From NCBI RefSeq assembly GCF_001476815.1, contig NZ_LDSL01000151.1:1-34362 (forward strand): a DNA stretch of 34,362 nucleotides, read 5' to 3'. Origin of the DNA: Pseudacidovorax intermedius (GTDB lineage Bacteria; Pseudomonadota; Gammaproteobacteria; Burkholderiales; Burkholderiaceae_C). The translations under genes and the position numbers were made by a program. Numbering within the stretch: the first letter of the stretch is position 1; the number at the start of each line of letters is the position of its first letter. A model generated the notes under the pieces. That model did not search any database. It had not been told where the DNA came from and saw only the letters and a list, made by a program, of their open reading frames with translations. Positions 13,352 to 22,306 of the stretch are shown here, in pieces.

Positions 13352-15712
13352 ATGCAAGCTGCCCTTCCTATCGGCGCCGCCGGCGCGCCCACCGAGGCCG
13401 ACGTGCAGGCCCGCGCCGCCCTCGACGATCCCGCCGAATGGCCCGCCTTCGGCCGCCGGCTGCCCTCCGGCGACTGGGAGTCGCAGGTGGCGGTGGCGGG
13501 CATCCATTGCGCGGCCTGCGCCTTCACCATCGAGGACGCCCTCTTGCGCCTCCCCGGTGTGCGCCGCGTGCAGGTGCAGGTCGCGAGCCGCCGCGCGCGC
13601 GTGGTGTGGTCGCCCGGGCAGGCGCCGCCCTCGCGCTGGTTCACCGCCGCGGCCGGGGCCGGCTACCGTTTCGCGCCCGCGGCCGATGCCTCGCTGCGCC
13701 TGGTGCGGCAGAAGGCGGCGCGGCGCGCGCTCTTCCGCTGGCTGGTGGCGGGCCTGTGCATGATGCAGGTCATGATGTACGCCGTGCCCGCCTACGTGGC
13801 CGGCGCGGGCGACATGACGCCCGACATCGCGCTGCTGCTGCGCTGGGCCAGCTGGGTGCTCACCCTGCCGGTCATGGCCTTCGCCTGCGGCCCCTTCTTC
13901 GGCAGCGCCTGGCGCGACCTGCGCCACGGCCGCATCGGCATGGACGTGCCCGTGGCGCTGGGCATGGCCCTGGCCTTCGTGGTGAGCACGGCCGGCACCT
14001 TCGATCCCTCGGGGCCGCTGGGCCGCGAGGTGTATTTCGACTCGCTCACCATGTTCGTCTTCTTCCTGCTCACCGGCCGCTGGCTGGAGTCGCGCCTGCG
14101 CGACCGCACTGCCGGTGCGCTCGACGCGCTGGCCGGTCAGTTGCCCGAGACCGCCGAGCGGCGCAACGACGACGGCGGCTTTGCCCGCGTGCCGCTGCGT
14201 CGCCTGCGCGCCGGCGACGTGCTGCGCGTGCGGCCGGGCGAGGCCTTCGCGGCCGATGGCGAGGTGATCGAGGGCGACACGCTGGCCGACGAGGCGCTGC
14301 TGACGGGCGAGTCGCGCCCCGTGCCCAAACCACCCGGCGCGGCCGTGCATGCGGGCAGCCACAACCTGGCGGCGCCGGTGCTGGTGCGCGTCGCGCAGGT
14401 GGGCGCCGGCACGCGCTTCGCGCAGATCGTGGCTCTGATGGACAACGCCGCCCTGCAGCGGCCGCGCCTGGCCGCCATGGCCGACCGCATCGCGCGGCCC
14501 TTCCTGCTCGCCGTGCTGCTGGCGGCCGCCGGGGCGGCGGCGTGGTGGTGGCCGGTGGACCGCGGCCATGCGCTGATGGTGGCGGTGTCGGTGCTCATCG
14601 TCACCTGTCCCTGCGCACTCTCGCTGGCCACGCCCGCCGCCATGCTGGCCAGTGCCGGCGCGCTCGCGCGGCGCGGCGTGCTGGTGGCGAACATGCAGGC
14701 GCTGGAGGCGCTGGCCAGGGCCGACACGGTGGTGTTCGACAAGACCGGCACGCTCACCCGCAGCCTGCCGCGGCTGGACCGGGTGTACAGCCGGCGCGGC
14801 CTGCCGCCCGGCGATGCGCTCGCGATGGCCGTCGCCCTGGCCGACGGTTCGCTGCACCCCGCCGCGCAGGCGCTGCGGCAGGCCTGGCAGGCGCAGCACC
14901 GCGTGCCGCCCGGCTGGCAGGCCACGGACGTGCACGAGCGCGCCGGCCAGGGCCTGGAAGGCCATCTGCAGCCACGCATCGGCCGTGCGCCAGGCCGCCG
15001 CGTGCGGCTGGGCCAGGCCGGCTTCTGCGGCGTCGCGGCCCTGCACACGGATGCGCTGCAGGTGCACCTGAGCGACGACGAGGGCTGGGCCGCCAGCTTC
15101 GTGCTGGCCGAGGACCTGCGGGGCGAGGCACCGGCCGCCATCGCGCAGTTGCGGGCCCAGGGGCTCGACGCGCAACTGCTGTCCGGCGACCGCGAGGCGG
15201 CGGCGCAGCGCCTGGCCGCACAGGCCGGCATCGCCCACGCCCGCGGCGCCTGCAGCCCCGAGGACAAGCTCCACGCCATGCGCACGCTGCAGGCGCAGGG
15301 CAGGGTGGTGGCCATGGCGGGCGACGGCCTCAACGACGGGCCGGTCATCGCGCAGGCCGATGCCTCCTTCGCCTTCGGCCATGCAGTGCCGCTGACGCAG
15401 GCGCGCGCCGACTTCGTGGTGCTGGCCGATTCGCTGCGGGCCGTGCCCGACACGGTGGCCCAGGCGCGGCGCACGCTGCGCGTCGTGCGGCAGAACCTGG
15501 CCTGGTCCGCGGCCTACAACGCGGTCTGCGTGCCGCTGGCCGTGGCGGGCTGGCTGCCGGCCTGGCTGGCGGGACTGGGCATGGCGGCCAGCTCGCTGGT
15601 GGTGGTGCTCAACAGCGCGCGGCTCGCGCGCGGCCCTGCCGCGCGAAGCCAGGCGGCAGTGGCGTCCCGCGGCGATGGTGCGTCCGTCGCCGCCCTGGCG
15701 GCACGAGGCTGA
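13352..15712 (+). CDS. ccoI: cbb3 oxidase-associated copper-transporting P1B-type ATPase CcoI
   Basis: This 786-aa ATPase delivers copper for assembly of the CuB centre of cbb3 oxidase. The N-terminal metal-binding domain has Cys53-Ala-Ala-Cys56 (GIHCAACAF). The transmembrane CPC motif is at 419-421 (TCPCALS), phosphorylation Asp463 lies in DKTGTL, and the hinge 'GDGLNDGPVIAQADASFAFG' is present. About eight membrane segments are seen, with the actuator motif 'LTGES'. Only one N-terminal CxxC is present. The start at 13352 is used because an upstream in-frame codon at 13304 would lie within the FNR box. It is followed 11 bp later by ccoS, and the ccoS ribosome binding site (GAGG) overlaps its stop codon. 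Confidence 0.93.
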   Translation: MQAALPIGAAGAPTEADVQARAALDDPAEWPAFGRRLPSGDWESQVAVAGIHCAACAFTIEDALLRLPGVRRVQVQVASRRARVVWSPGQAPPSRWFTAAAGAGYRFAPAADASLRLVRQKAARRALFRWLVAGLCMMQVMMYAVPAYVAGAGDMTPDIALLLRWASWVLTLPVMAFACGPFFGSAWRDLRHGRIGMDVPVALGMALAFVVSTAGTFDPSGPLGREVYFDSLTMFVFFLLTGRWLESRLRDRTAGALDALAGQLPETAERRNDDGGFARVPLRRLRAGDVLRVRPGEAFAADGEVIEGDTLADEALLTGESRPVPKPPGAAVHAGSHNLAAPVLVRVAQVGAGTRFAQIVALMDNAALQRPRLAAMADRIARPFLLAVLLAAAGAAAWWWPVDRGHALMVAVSVLIVTCPCALSLATPAAMLASAGALARRGVLVANMQALEALARADTVVFDKTGTLTRSLPRLDRVYSRRGLPPGDALAMAVALADGSLHPAAQALRQAWQAQHRVPPGWQATDVHERAGQGLEGHLQPRIGRAPGRRVRLGQAGFCGVAALHTDALQVHLSDDEGWAASFVLAEDLRGEAPAAIAQLRAQGLDAQLLSGDREAAAQRLAAQAGIAHARGACSPEDKLHAMRTLQAQGRVVAMAGDGLNDGPVIAQADASFAFGHAVPLTQARADFVVLADSLRAVPDTVAQARRTLRVVRQNLAWSAAYNAVCVPLAVAGWLPAWLAGLGMAASSLVVVLNSARLARGPAARSQAAVASRGDGASVAALAARG

Positions 15713-15723
15713 GGACAAAGACC

Positions 15724-15861
15724 ATGGACATCCTCTTCGTGCTGGTGCCGCTGTCGGTGCTGCTGGTGCTGCTCATCATCGCGGGCCTGTGGTGGGCCGT
15801 GGAGCGCGGGCAGTTCGACGACGTGGAGCAGGAAGGCGCGCGCATTCTGCAGGGCGATTGA
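15724..15861 (+). CDS. ccoS: cbb3-type cytochrome oxidase assembly protein CcoS
   Basis: A 45-aa protein with one N-terminal membrane helix ([24 protein letters not shown]) and a short acidic tail '[15 protein letters not shown]', the typical CcoS pattern. CcoS is needed for insertion of haem and copper cofactors into CcoN. The ATG has GAGG about 9 nt upstream. Its stop codon lies within the FNR box that precedes ccoN, so the end of this gene doubles as a regulatory site. Confidence 0.93.
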   Translation: MDILFVLVPLSVLLVLLIIAGLWWAVERGQFDDVEQEGARILQGD

Positions 15862-15871
15862 TCTTCGTCAA
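15858..15871. promoter_or_regulatory. FNR/ANR binding site of the ccoNOQP promoter
   Basis: TTGATCTTCGTCAA matches the FNR consensus at 9 of 10 positions. Its centre (15864.5) is about 41 bp before a putative start site near 15906, with a weak -10 (GACACT, 15894-15899) between. This is the standard geometry for FNR activation of ccoN. Confidence 0.82.
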
Positions 15872-15928
15872 TCGCCAATGAGGAGTGGGGTCGGACACTG
15901 CCTGCAAGTCCTCAACCCGGATCCCACG

Positions 15929-17368
15929 ATGCAGTCCTCCCACTCACCCGCAGCGCAGTACAACGACACGGTCGTGCGCCAGTTCTCGCTGATGGCCGTG
16001 GTCTGGGGCGTGGTCGGCATGCTCGTCGGCGTGGTCATCGCCGCGCAGCTGACCTGGCCCGAACTCAACCTCGGCATCCCCTGGCTGAGCTACGGCCGGC
16101 TGCGGCCGCTGCACACCAATGCCGTCATCTTCGCCTTCGGCGGCTGCGCGCTCTTCGCCACCAGCTACCACGTGGTGCAGCGCACCTGCCAGACGCGGCT
16201 GTTCGCGCCGGGCCTGGCGGCCTTCACCTTCTGGGGCTGGCAGCTGGTGATCGTGGCCGCGGCGATCACGCTGCCGCTGGGCTACACCACGGGCAAGGAA
16301 TACGCCGAGCTCGAATGGCCCATCGACATCCTCATCACGCTGGTGTGGGTGTCGTACGCCATCGTGTTCTTCGGCACCGTGGGCACGCGCAAGGTGCGGC
16401 ACATCTACGTGGCCAACTGGTTCTACGGCGCCTTCATCATCGCGGTGGCGCTGCTGCACGTGGTCAACAGCGCCGAGGTGCCCGCGGGCTGGATGAAGAG
16501 CTACTCGGCCTATGCCGGCGTGCAGGACGCGATGGTGCAGTGGTGGTACGGCCACAACGCGGTGGGCTTCTTCCTCACCGCCGGCTTCCTGGGGATGATG
16601 TACTACTACATCCCCAAGCAGGCCGAGCGGCCGGTCTACAGCTACCGGCTGTCGATCGTGCACTTCTGGGCGCTGATCTTCACGTACATGTGGGCGGGCC
16701 CACACCACCTGCACTACACCGCCCTGCCGGACTGGACCCAGTCGCTGGGCATGGTGTTCTCTCTGATCCTGCTGGCGCCCAGCTGGGGCGGCATGATCAA
16801 CGGCGTGATGACGCTGTCCGGCGCCTGGCACAAGCTGCGCACCGACCCCATCCTGCGCTTCCTGATCGTGGCCCTGTCCTTCTACGGCATGGCCACCTTC
16901 GAGGGGCCGATGATGTCCATCAAGACGGTCAATGCCCTGAGCCACTACACCGACTGGACCATCGGCCACGTGCATGCCGGCGCGCTGGGCTGGGTGGGGC
17001 TGATCTCCATGGGCTCGCTGTACTACCTGATCCCGCGCATGTGGGGCCGCACCACCATGTACAGCGTGCGCGCCATCGAGCTGCATTTCTGGACGGCCAC
17101 CATCGGCATCGTGCTCTACATCGCCGCCATGTGGATCGCCGGCGTCATGCAGGGCCTGATGTGGCGCGCCATCAACCCCGACGGCACGCTCACCTACACC
17201 TTCGTCGAAGGCGTGAAGGCCACCTTCCCCTTCTACGTGGTGCGCCTGCTGGGCGGCCTGCTGTACCTGGGCGGCATGCTGGTGATGGCCTGGAACGTAT
17301 GGATGACCGTGATCTCGGGCCGCGCCGTGCGCGCCACCATTCCGGCCCCGCAAGTGGCCCACGCCTGA
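15929..17368 (+). CDS. ccoN: Cytochrome c oxidase cbb3-type subunit I CcoN
   Basis: This 479-aa integral membrane subunit carries the low-spin haem b and the haem b3-CuB site where O2 is reduced. Conserved ligands are visible: His62 (RPLHTN) for low-spin haem, His209 (WWYGHNAV) and His259-His260 (AGPHHLHY) for CuB, and His347 and His349 (IGHVHAG) for the haems. About twelve membrane helices are predicted. ATG 15929 gives the usual family length of about 475; an in-frame ATG at 15878 would add 17 unlike residues. An FNR box lies upstream, and ccoO follows 19 bp after the stop. Confidence 0.97.
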   Translation: MQSSHSPAAQYNDTVVRQFSLMAVVWGVVGMLVGVVIAAQLTWPELNLGIPWLSYGRLRPLHTNAVIFAFGGCALFATSYHVVQRTCQTRLFAPGLAAFTFWGWQLVIVAAAITLPLGYTTGKEYAELEWPIDILITLVWVSYAIVFFGTVGTRKVRHIYVANWFYGAFIIAVALLHVVNSAEVPAGWMKSYSAYAGVQDAMVQWWYGHNAVGFFLTAGFLGMMYYYIPKQAERPVYSYRLSIVHFWALIFTYMWAGPHHLHYTALPDWTQSLGMVFSLILLAPSWGGMINGVMTLSGAWHKLRTDPILRFLIVALSFYGMATFEGPMMSIKTVNALSHYTDWTIGHVHAGALGWVGLISMGSLYYLIPRMWGRTTMYSVRAIELHFWTATIGIVLYIAAMWIAGVMQGLMWRAINPDGTLTYTFVEGVKATFPFYVVRLLGGLLYLGGMLVMAWNVWMTVISGRAVRATIPAPQVAHA

Positions 17369-17387
17369 ACGGATGGAGCACACGACC

Positions 17388-18026
17388 ATGAGCCAGACGA
17401 CCCCCTCCACCTCCACCGCCACCGGCTTCTCGCACGAGAAGGTCGAGACCCACAACTTCCTGATGATCGTGCTCATCCTGCTGGTCGTCGCCGTCGGCGG
17501 CCTGGTGGAGATCGTGCCGCTGTTCTTCCAGAAGTCCACCACGGAGCCCATCGCCGGGCTCAAGCCCTACACCGCGCTGCAGCTGGCCGGCCGCGACATC
17601 TACCTGCGCGAGGGTTGCTACAACTGCCACTCGCAGATGATCCGGCCCTTCCGCGCCGAGACGCTGCGCTACGGCCACTATTCGGTGGCCGGCGAGTTCG
17701 TCTACGACCATCCCTTCCAGTGGGGCAGCAAGCGCACCGGCCCCGACCTGCAGCGCGTGGGCGGCAAGTACAGCGACGAGTGGCACCGCATCCACCTGAA
17801 CAACCCGCGCGACGTGGTGCCCGAGTCCAACATGCCGGCCTACACCTGGCTGGAGAAGAGCCCCGTCGATGCCGCCGCCCTGCCGGCCCACATGCGCGCG
17901 CTGCGCAAGGTGGGCGTGCCCTACACCGACGAGGACATCGCCGGCGCCCAGGCTGCCGTGGAGGGCAGGACCGAAATGGACGCCACCATCGCTTACCTGC
18001 AGTCGCTGGGCCGTTCGCTCAAGTGA
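17388..18026 (+). CDS. ccoO: Cytochrome c oxidase cbb3-type subunit II CcoO
   Basis: This 212-aa mono-haem cytochrome c has one N-terminal membrane anchor ([24 protein letters not shown]) and a periplasmic domain. The haem c motif Cys77-Tyr-Asn-Cys80-His81 is followed by '[18 protein letters not shown]', typical of CcoO. The distal Met ligand is probably in '[10 protein letters not shown]'. The ATG at 17388 is preferred because GGAG lies 9 nt before it; ATG 17373 would add five residues. It passes electrons from CcoP to CcoN. Confidence 0.96.
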   Translation: MSQTTPSTSTATGFSHEKVETHNFLMIVLILLVVAVGGLVEIVPLFFQKSTTEPIAGLKPYTALQLAGRDIYLREGCYNCHSQMIRPFRAETLRYGHYSVAGEFVYDHPFQWGSKRTGPDLQRVGGKYSDEWHRIHLNNPRDVVPESNMPAYTWLEKSPVDAAALPAHMRALRKVGVPYTDEDIAGAQAAVEGRTEMDATIAYLQSLGRSLK

Positions 18027-18047
18027 CGCACCCGGAGTAGCCCCGCC

Positions 18048-18185
18048 ATGGACCTCACCTTTCTGCGCTCCGCCGCCACCGTCGTGTGCTTCCTGCTCTT
18101 CCTGGGCATCGTGGCCTGGGCCTTCGCCGGCCGCAACCGCGCCGGCTTCGAAGAGGCCGCGCGCCTGCCCTTCGAGCAGGACTGA
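18048..18185 (+). CDS. ccoQ: cbb3-type cytochrome oxidase subunit CcoQ (FixQ)
   Basis: A 45-aa single-helix membrane protein (AATVVCFLLFLGIVAWAFAG) ending in 'FEEAARLPFEQD', the CcoQ/FixQ pattern. It lies between ccoO and ccoP with short gaps (21 and 30 bp), as in other cco operons. It stabilises the oxidase complex. The gene is short and easily missed. Confidence 0.93.
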   Translation: MDLTFLRSAATVVCFLLFLGIVAWAFAGRNRAGFEEAARLPFEQD

Positions 18186-18215
18186 AGCGCGCATCCAACG
18201 AACGAGGGACCCCCG

Positions 18216-19142
18216 ATGAGCGACTTCATCAGCGACTTCTGGTCGAACTACGTCATCGCCGCCACGGTGCTGAGCATCCTGGGCTGCGCCATCCTGCTGT
18301 GGCTCACGGGCCGCAAGCGCGTGGTGGCCGATGCGGACAACACCACCGGCCACGTGTGGGACGGCGACCTGCGCGAGGCCAACAACCCGCTGCCGCTGTG
18401 GTGGGTGGGCCTGTTCGTCATCACCATCGTGTTCGCGGTGGGCTACCTGGTGTTCTTCCCGGGCCTGGGCGGCACGCAGGGCCGGCTGGGCTGGAGCGCC
18501 GCCGGCGCATACCAGGCCGAGGTGCAGAAGGCGAATGCCGAGCTGGCCCCGGTGTATGCGCGCTTCGCGCAGGCGCCGGTGGAACAGGTCGCGGGCGACC
18601 CGGCCGCGCACGCCATCGGCGAGCGGCTCTTCATGAACAACTGCGCCCAGTGCCACGGCTCGGACGCGCGCGGCAGCAAGGGCTTTCCCAACCTGACCGA
18701 CAAGGACTGGCTGCACGGCGGCACGCCCGAGAAGATCATCGAGACCATCACCCTGGGCCGCGTGGGCACCATGCCGCCCATGGCCGCCGCCGTGGGCAGC
18801 GCGGACGACGTGAAGAACGTCGCCAACTACGTGCTGAGCCTGTCGGGCAGCCCGCACGATTCGGTGCGCGCGGGCCTGGGCAAGCCCAGGTTCGCGGTCT
18901 GCGCCGCCTGCCATGGCGCCGACGGCAGCGGCAACCAGGCCCTGGGCGCGCCGCGCCTGAACGACAACATCTGGCTGCATGGCTATGGCGAGGCCGCCAT
19001 CGTGGCCATGATCAACAACGGCAAGCAGAACGTCATGCCCGCGCAGCAGGACCGCCTGACCGAGGCGCAGATCCGCGTGCTGGCGGCCTATGTGTGGGGC
19101 CTGTCGAACGTGCCAGCGACCACCGCATCGGCCAAGCCGTGA
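18216..19142 (+). CDS. ccoP: Cytochrome c oxidase cbb3-type subunit III CcoP
   Basis: This 308-aa di-haem cytochrome c has two N-terminal membrane segments (about residues 10-32 and 58-82) and two haem c motifs: Cys143-Ala-Gln-Cys146-His147 and Cys229-Ala-Ala-Cys232-His233. Met ligands are probably in 'GTMPPMAAAVG' and 'QNVMPAQQDRL'. 'NPLPLWWVGLFVITIVFAVGYL' is characteristic of the family. It accepts electrons from soluble cytochrome c and hands them to CcoO. It is the last structural subunit gene of ccoNOQP. Confidence 0.97.
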   Translation: MSDFISDFWSNYVIAATVLSILGCAILLWLTGRKRVVADADNTTGHVWDGDLREANNPLPLWWVGLFVITIVFAVGYLVFFPGLGGTQGRLGWSAAGAYQAEVQKANAELAPVYARFAQAPVEQVAGDPAAHAIGERLFMNNCAQCHGSDARGSKGFPNLTDKDWLHGGTPEKIIETITLGRVGTMPPMAAAVGSADDVKNVANYVLSLSGSPHDSVRAGLGKPRFAVCAACHGADGSGNQALGAPRLNDNIWLHGYGEAAIVAMINNGKQNVMPAQQDRLTEAQIRVLAAYVWGLSNVPATTASAKP

Positions 19143-19194
19143 GGCGCGCCGCCCATCGCCCGACGCAGCGGCGCCGCCGCCACTGCCGAATGCC

Positions 19195-20655
19195 ATGACC
19201 GCCACGTCCGCATCCTCCCGCCACGGCGCGCTGCCGGCTCCGCAGCGCGTCATCCCGATCGCGGCCGAGCCGCAGGGTGCGGCCACGGTGTCGCTCTATG
19301 CCGCCAGCCGCAAGATCTATCCGCGCCCGGTGTCCGGCGTGTTCTCGCGCTGGCGCTGGGCGCTGGTGTTCGCCACCCAGCTGGTGTTCTACGGCCTGCC
19401 CTGGCTGGGCTGGGGCCAGCGCCAGGCGGTGCTGTTCGACCTGGCCGCGCGGCGCTTCTACCTCTTCGGCCTGGTGCTCTATCCGCAGGACCTGATCTAC
19501 CTGTCGGGGCTGCTGGTGCTGTCGGCGCTGGCGCTGTTCCTCTTCACGGCGGTGGCGGGCCGGCTGTGGTGCGGCTATGCCTGCCCGCAGACGGTGTACT
19601 CGGAGATCTTCCTGTGGGTGGAGCAGAAGATCGAAGGCAGCCGCGCCGCGCGCATGCGGCTCGACGGCGAGGCGATGTCGCTGGAGAAGGGCGTCAAGAA
19701 GGTCTACAAGCACATCGTGTGGATCGGCATCGCGCTGTGGACCGGCTTCAGCTTCGTCGGCTACTTCACGCCCATCCGCGAACTGGGACTCGCCTTCCTG
19801 CAGACGCGGATGGGCTCGTGGGAAGTGTTCTGGGTCTTCTTCTACGGCTTCGCCACCTACGGCAATGCCGGCTTCATGCGCGAGCAGGTGTGCAAGTACA
19901 TGTGCCCTTACGCCCGCTTCCAGAGCGCGATGTTCGACCGCGACACGCTGATCGTCAGCTACGACCCCGGCCGCGGCGAGCCGCGGGCGCCGCGCGGGCG
20001 CAGCGTGGACGCCAGGGCCCGCGGCCTGGGCGACTGCATCGACTGTGGCCTGTGCGTGCAGGTGTGCCCGACGGGCATCGACATCCGCCAGGGCCTGCAG
20101 TACGAATGCATCGGCTGCGGCCAGTGCGTGGACGCCTGCCGCACGGTGATGCAGAAGATGGACTACCCCACGGGCCTGATCCGCTACGACACCGCCAACG
20201 GCATGGCGCAGGGCTGGCGGCGCGCGCAGCTGTGGCGGCGCGTGCTGCGGCCGCGGGTGCTGGTGTATGCCGGCGTACTGCTGCTGCTGTCGGCCGGCAT
20301 GCTGGCGAGCCTGGTGGTGCGCACGCCGCTCAAGGTGGACGTGGTGCGCGACCGCGCTGCGCTGGCACGCATCGCCGAGGGCGGGCGGCTGGAGAACGTC
20401 TACCGCCTGCAGATCATGAATGCCAGCGAGCAGCCGCAGCGCTACCGGCTGAGCGCCGAGGGGCTGGACGGCATCGCCGTCTCGCCGGACACGCCGGTCG
20501 AGGTCGGCCCCGCCGAATCGCGCTGGGTGGCGGTGCGCCTGAGCATTCCCTACGGCAGCGTGGCCCCCGGCTCGCACGGCGTGCACATCACCGTGGCGCA
20601 GGAGGGCGGCAGTGCCCAGGTCGTCGAGAAGGCCGCCTTCCTGGTGCCGCGCTGA
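19195..20655 (+). CDS. ccoG: Cytochrome oxidase accessory protein CcoG (polyferredoxin)
   Basis: This 486-aa membrane protein has about five membrane segments. It has a membrane cysteine motif 'WCGYACPQTVYSEIF', a second 'CKYMCPYARFQ' and a double 4Fe-4S ferredoxin cluster ('CIDCGLCVQVCPTGIDIR' and 'CIGCGQCVDACRTVMQ'). A C-terminal IgG-like FixG domain (about 400-486) lies in the periplasm. CcoG reduces copper for cbb3 oxidase assembly. It starts 52 bp after ccoP, probably in the same transcript, and is followed 47 bp later by a ccoH/fixH-like gene. Confidence 0.96.
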   Translation: MTATSASSRHGALPAPQRVIPIAAEPQGAATVSLYAASRKIYPRPVSGVFSRWRWALVFATQLVFYGLPWLGWGQRQAVLFDLAARRFYLFGLVLYPQDLIYLSGLLVLSALALFLFTAVAGRLWCGYACPQTVYSEIFLWVEQKIEGSRAARMRLDGEAMSLEKGVKKVYKHIVWIGIALWTGFSFVGYFTPIRELGLAFLQTRMGSWEVFWVFFYGFATYGNAGFMREQVCKYMCPYARFQSAMFDRDTLIVSYDPGRGEPRAPRGRSVDARARGLGDCIDCGLCVQVCPTGIDIRQGLQYECIGCGQCVDACRTVMQKMDYPTGLIRYDTANGMAQGWRRAQLWRRVLRPRVLVYAGVLLLLSAGMLASLVVRTPLKVDVVRDRAALARIAEGGRLENVYRLQIMNASEQPQRYRLSAEGLDGIAVSPDTPVEVGPAESRWVAVRLSIPYGSVAPGSHGVHITVAQEGGSAQVVEKAAFLVPR

Positions 20656-20702
20656 GACACGTCGACGCCCACCCGGCATCACGAGAGAAAGACGAGGACC
20701 CG

Positions 20703-21008
20703 ATGAACGATCCGACGACTGCGGTTGCCACGGTGCCGCCCGCCGAGGTGCCCAGCGGCCCCTGGTGGCGGCACCCGCTGATGTGGCTGGTGGTGGGCGG
20801 CCCGGCGGTGGTGGTGGTGGCCGGCTTCGCCACGCTGTGGCTGGCCATCCGCCTGCCCGATCCGGTGGTGGAGGCCGACTACTACCGCCAGGGCATCGAG
20901 ATCAACCGCACTTTGGCCGCGCAGCGCGCCCTGGCGCCGGCCCAGCAGGCGCGCAACCATGTGACCACGCCGGCGCAGGACCTGCCCATGCCGCGTGCGG
21001 CGCGATGA
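20703..21008 (+). CDS. ccoH: FixH/CcoH-family protein
   Basis: This 101-aa protein has one membrane helix (PLMWLVVGGPAVVVVAGFATLWLAI) followed by the family motif 'DPVVEADYYRQGIEINRTL'. CcoH is needed for stable cbb3 oxidase assembly. The predicted periplasmic domain is shorter than the 150-160 aa of typical FixH, so only the anchor and the first conserved segment remain. It shares ATGA with the next gene (stop codon at 21006-21008, next start at 21005), indicating translational coupling. Confidence 0.85.
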   Translation: MNDPTTAVATVPPAEVPSGPWWRHPLMWLVVGGPAVVVVAGFATLWLAIRLPDPVVEADYYRQGIEINRTLAAQRALAPAQQARNHVTTPAQDLPMPRAAR

Positions 21009-21379
21009 AGCGGCGACCGCGCGCCCGGCCGGCCCGCGCGGCGTCGGCGAGGCTGGCGCAACGGCTGGCGGAACGGCCTTCGGCGCGCGCACCCTCGGCA
21101 GTGGCGGGCCAGACGCTGATGGCCATCGCCTGGCCCGCCTTCCTGGCGGCCTGCCTGCTCGAGTTTCTGGTCTTCGCCCTGGTCGATCCCGCCGACCTGC
21201 ATCTGGCCGGCCATGCGCTGGCCCTGCCGCGCCAGGCGGTCTACGCCCTGGGCTTCTTCGGCTTCTGGATCGTTGCCGTGGTGTGCAGCGCCACCACGGC
21301 CCTGCTGATGCGCACGCCGGCGCAGGTCAATGAACAGCCGGGGCCGGCCGGGTCATGGGAAGTGAAGGAGGAGGGCTGA
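21005..21379 (+). CDS. Small two-helix membrane protein in cco cluster, unknown function
   Basis: A 124-aa protein with an Arg/Ala-rich cytoplasmic N-terminus (about 35 residues, strongly positive) and two membrane helices ('LMAIAWPAFLAACLLEFLVFAL' and 'AVYALGFFGFWIVAVVCSATTALLM'). No known domain was recognised. It is translationally coupled to the ccoH-like gene by a 4-base overlap and is the last gene before the convergent fnr. A role in cbb3 oxidase assembly or copper handling is suggested only by position. Confidence 0.8.
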   Translation: MKRRPRARPARAASARLAQRLAERPSARAPSAVAGQTLMAIAWPAFLAACLLEFLVFALVDPADLHLAGHALALPRQAVYALGFFGFWIVAVVCSATTALLMRTPAQVNEQPGPAGSWEVKEEG

Positions 21380-21392
21380 CGCACGCGCATGC

Positions 21393-21422
21393 CCCGGCTT
21401 CGACAGGCTCGGCCCGAACGGG
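21393..21422. repeat. REP-like palindrome CCCGGCTTCGACAG...CGAACGGG
   Basis: Partial dyad symmetry (CCCG/CGGG and TTCG/CGAA) lies between the convergent ends of the small membrane-protein gene and fnr. The CTTCGACAGGCTCGGCCCGAAC core resembles a palindrome that is common between genes in many Burkholderiales. That recollection is from general knowledge, and no second copy is seen here. It may act as a terminator for both genes. Confidence 0.5.
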
Positions 21423-21478
21423 TATGGGCGAACCGCACCTTGGCGACGCCCAGGGGCCTGCCCCCGCCCGCACGGCCT

Positions 21479-22198
21479 TCAGGTGCACACCGTCGGGTTC
21501 ACCATGCGCCGCAGCGCCTCCGAATCGAGGATGCGCACATGCCGCTGGTTTACCTCCACGATGCCGTCGTCGACGAACTTGGACAGCGTGCGGCTCACCG
21601 TCTCCAGCTTGAGGCCCAGGTAGCTGCCGATCTCCTCGCGCGTCATGCGCAGCACCAGCTCCGAGGCCGAGAAGCCGCGCGCATGCAGCCGCTGCACCAG
21701 GTTCAGCAGGAAGGCCGCCAGCCGCTCCTCGGCGCGCATGCTGCCCAGCAGCAGCATCACGCCGTGCTCGCGAACGATCTCGCGGCTCATGATCTGGTGC
21801 ACGTGGCGCTGCAGCGCCGACACCTCGCGCGACAGCTCCTCGATGCGCTCGTAGGGCATCACGCAGACCTCGGAATCCTCCAGCGCCACCGCGTCGCAGG
21901 TGTGGCGGTCGTTGACGATGCCGTCCAGCCCGATGATCTCGCCGGCCATCTGGAAGCCCGTCACCTGGTCGCGGCCGTCCTCGGAACTCACCCGCGTCTT
22001 GAACACGCCGGTGCGGATGGCGTAGAGCGAGGTGAAGGTCTCGCCGTTGTGGAACAGCATCTCCTTGCGGCGCACCTTGCGGCGCGTGGCCACCAGGGAG
22101 TCCAGGCGCACCAGTTCGTCGTGCGACAGGCCCACGGGCATGCACAGCTCGCGCAGGTTGCAGTTGGAACAGGCGACTTTGATGGATTCGGGTGTCAT
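21479..22198 (-). CDS. fnr: FNR/ANR-type oxygen-responsive transcription regulator
   Basis: This 239-aa CRP/FNR protein has all four cysteines needed for an oxygen-labile 4Fe-4S cluster: Cys10, Cys13, Cys19 (CSNCNLREL C pattern) and Cys101 (DRHTC). The cyclic-nucleotide-like beta roll spans about 30-125, a dimerisation helix 'LSREVSALQRHVHQIMSREI' follows, and the C-terminal helix-turn-helix has 'LETVSRTLSKF', whose Glu, Ser and Arg read TTGAT half-sites. This agrees with the three TTGAT-N4-(A/G)TCAA sites in the window. It is divergent from hemN, and an FNR box in the shared region suggests autoregulation. It converges on the cco cluster. Confidence 0.96.
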   Translation of the reverse strand: MTPESIKVACSNCNLRELCMPVGLSHDELVRLDSLVATRRKVRRKEMLFHNGETFTSLYAIRTGVFKTRVSSEDGRDQVTGFQMAGEIIGLDGIVNDRHTCDAVALEDSEVCVMPYERIEELSREVSALQRHVHQIMSREIVREHGVMLLLGSMRAEERLAAFLLNLVQRLHARGFSASELVLRMTREEIGSYLGLKLETVSRTLSKFVDDGIVEVNQRHVRILDSEALRRMVNPTVCT

Positions 22199-22306
22199 GG
22201 TGGCCGGCTTCTCGGGCGGATGGTGGGCGGAGTCCGGTCTGTGCCGTGCGCCTCTGTCCTGAAGTCTCCCTGACGCCGGATTTTCCGACAGCGATCAAGT
22301 TTCCGC

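Noticed and set aside
12803-15718. Very long open frame on the minus strand opposite ccoI
   Set aside because: It is an antisense shadow of a GC-rich gene: only its 3' end (12803-13246) encodes a recognisable protein (Usp), and the rest is low-complexity Arg/Ala/Gly/His sequence.
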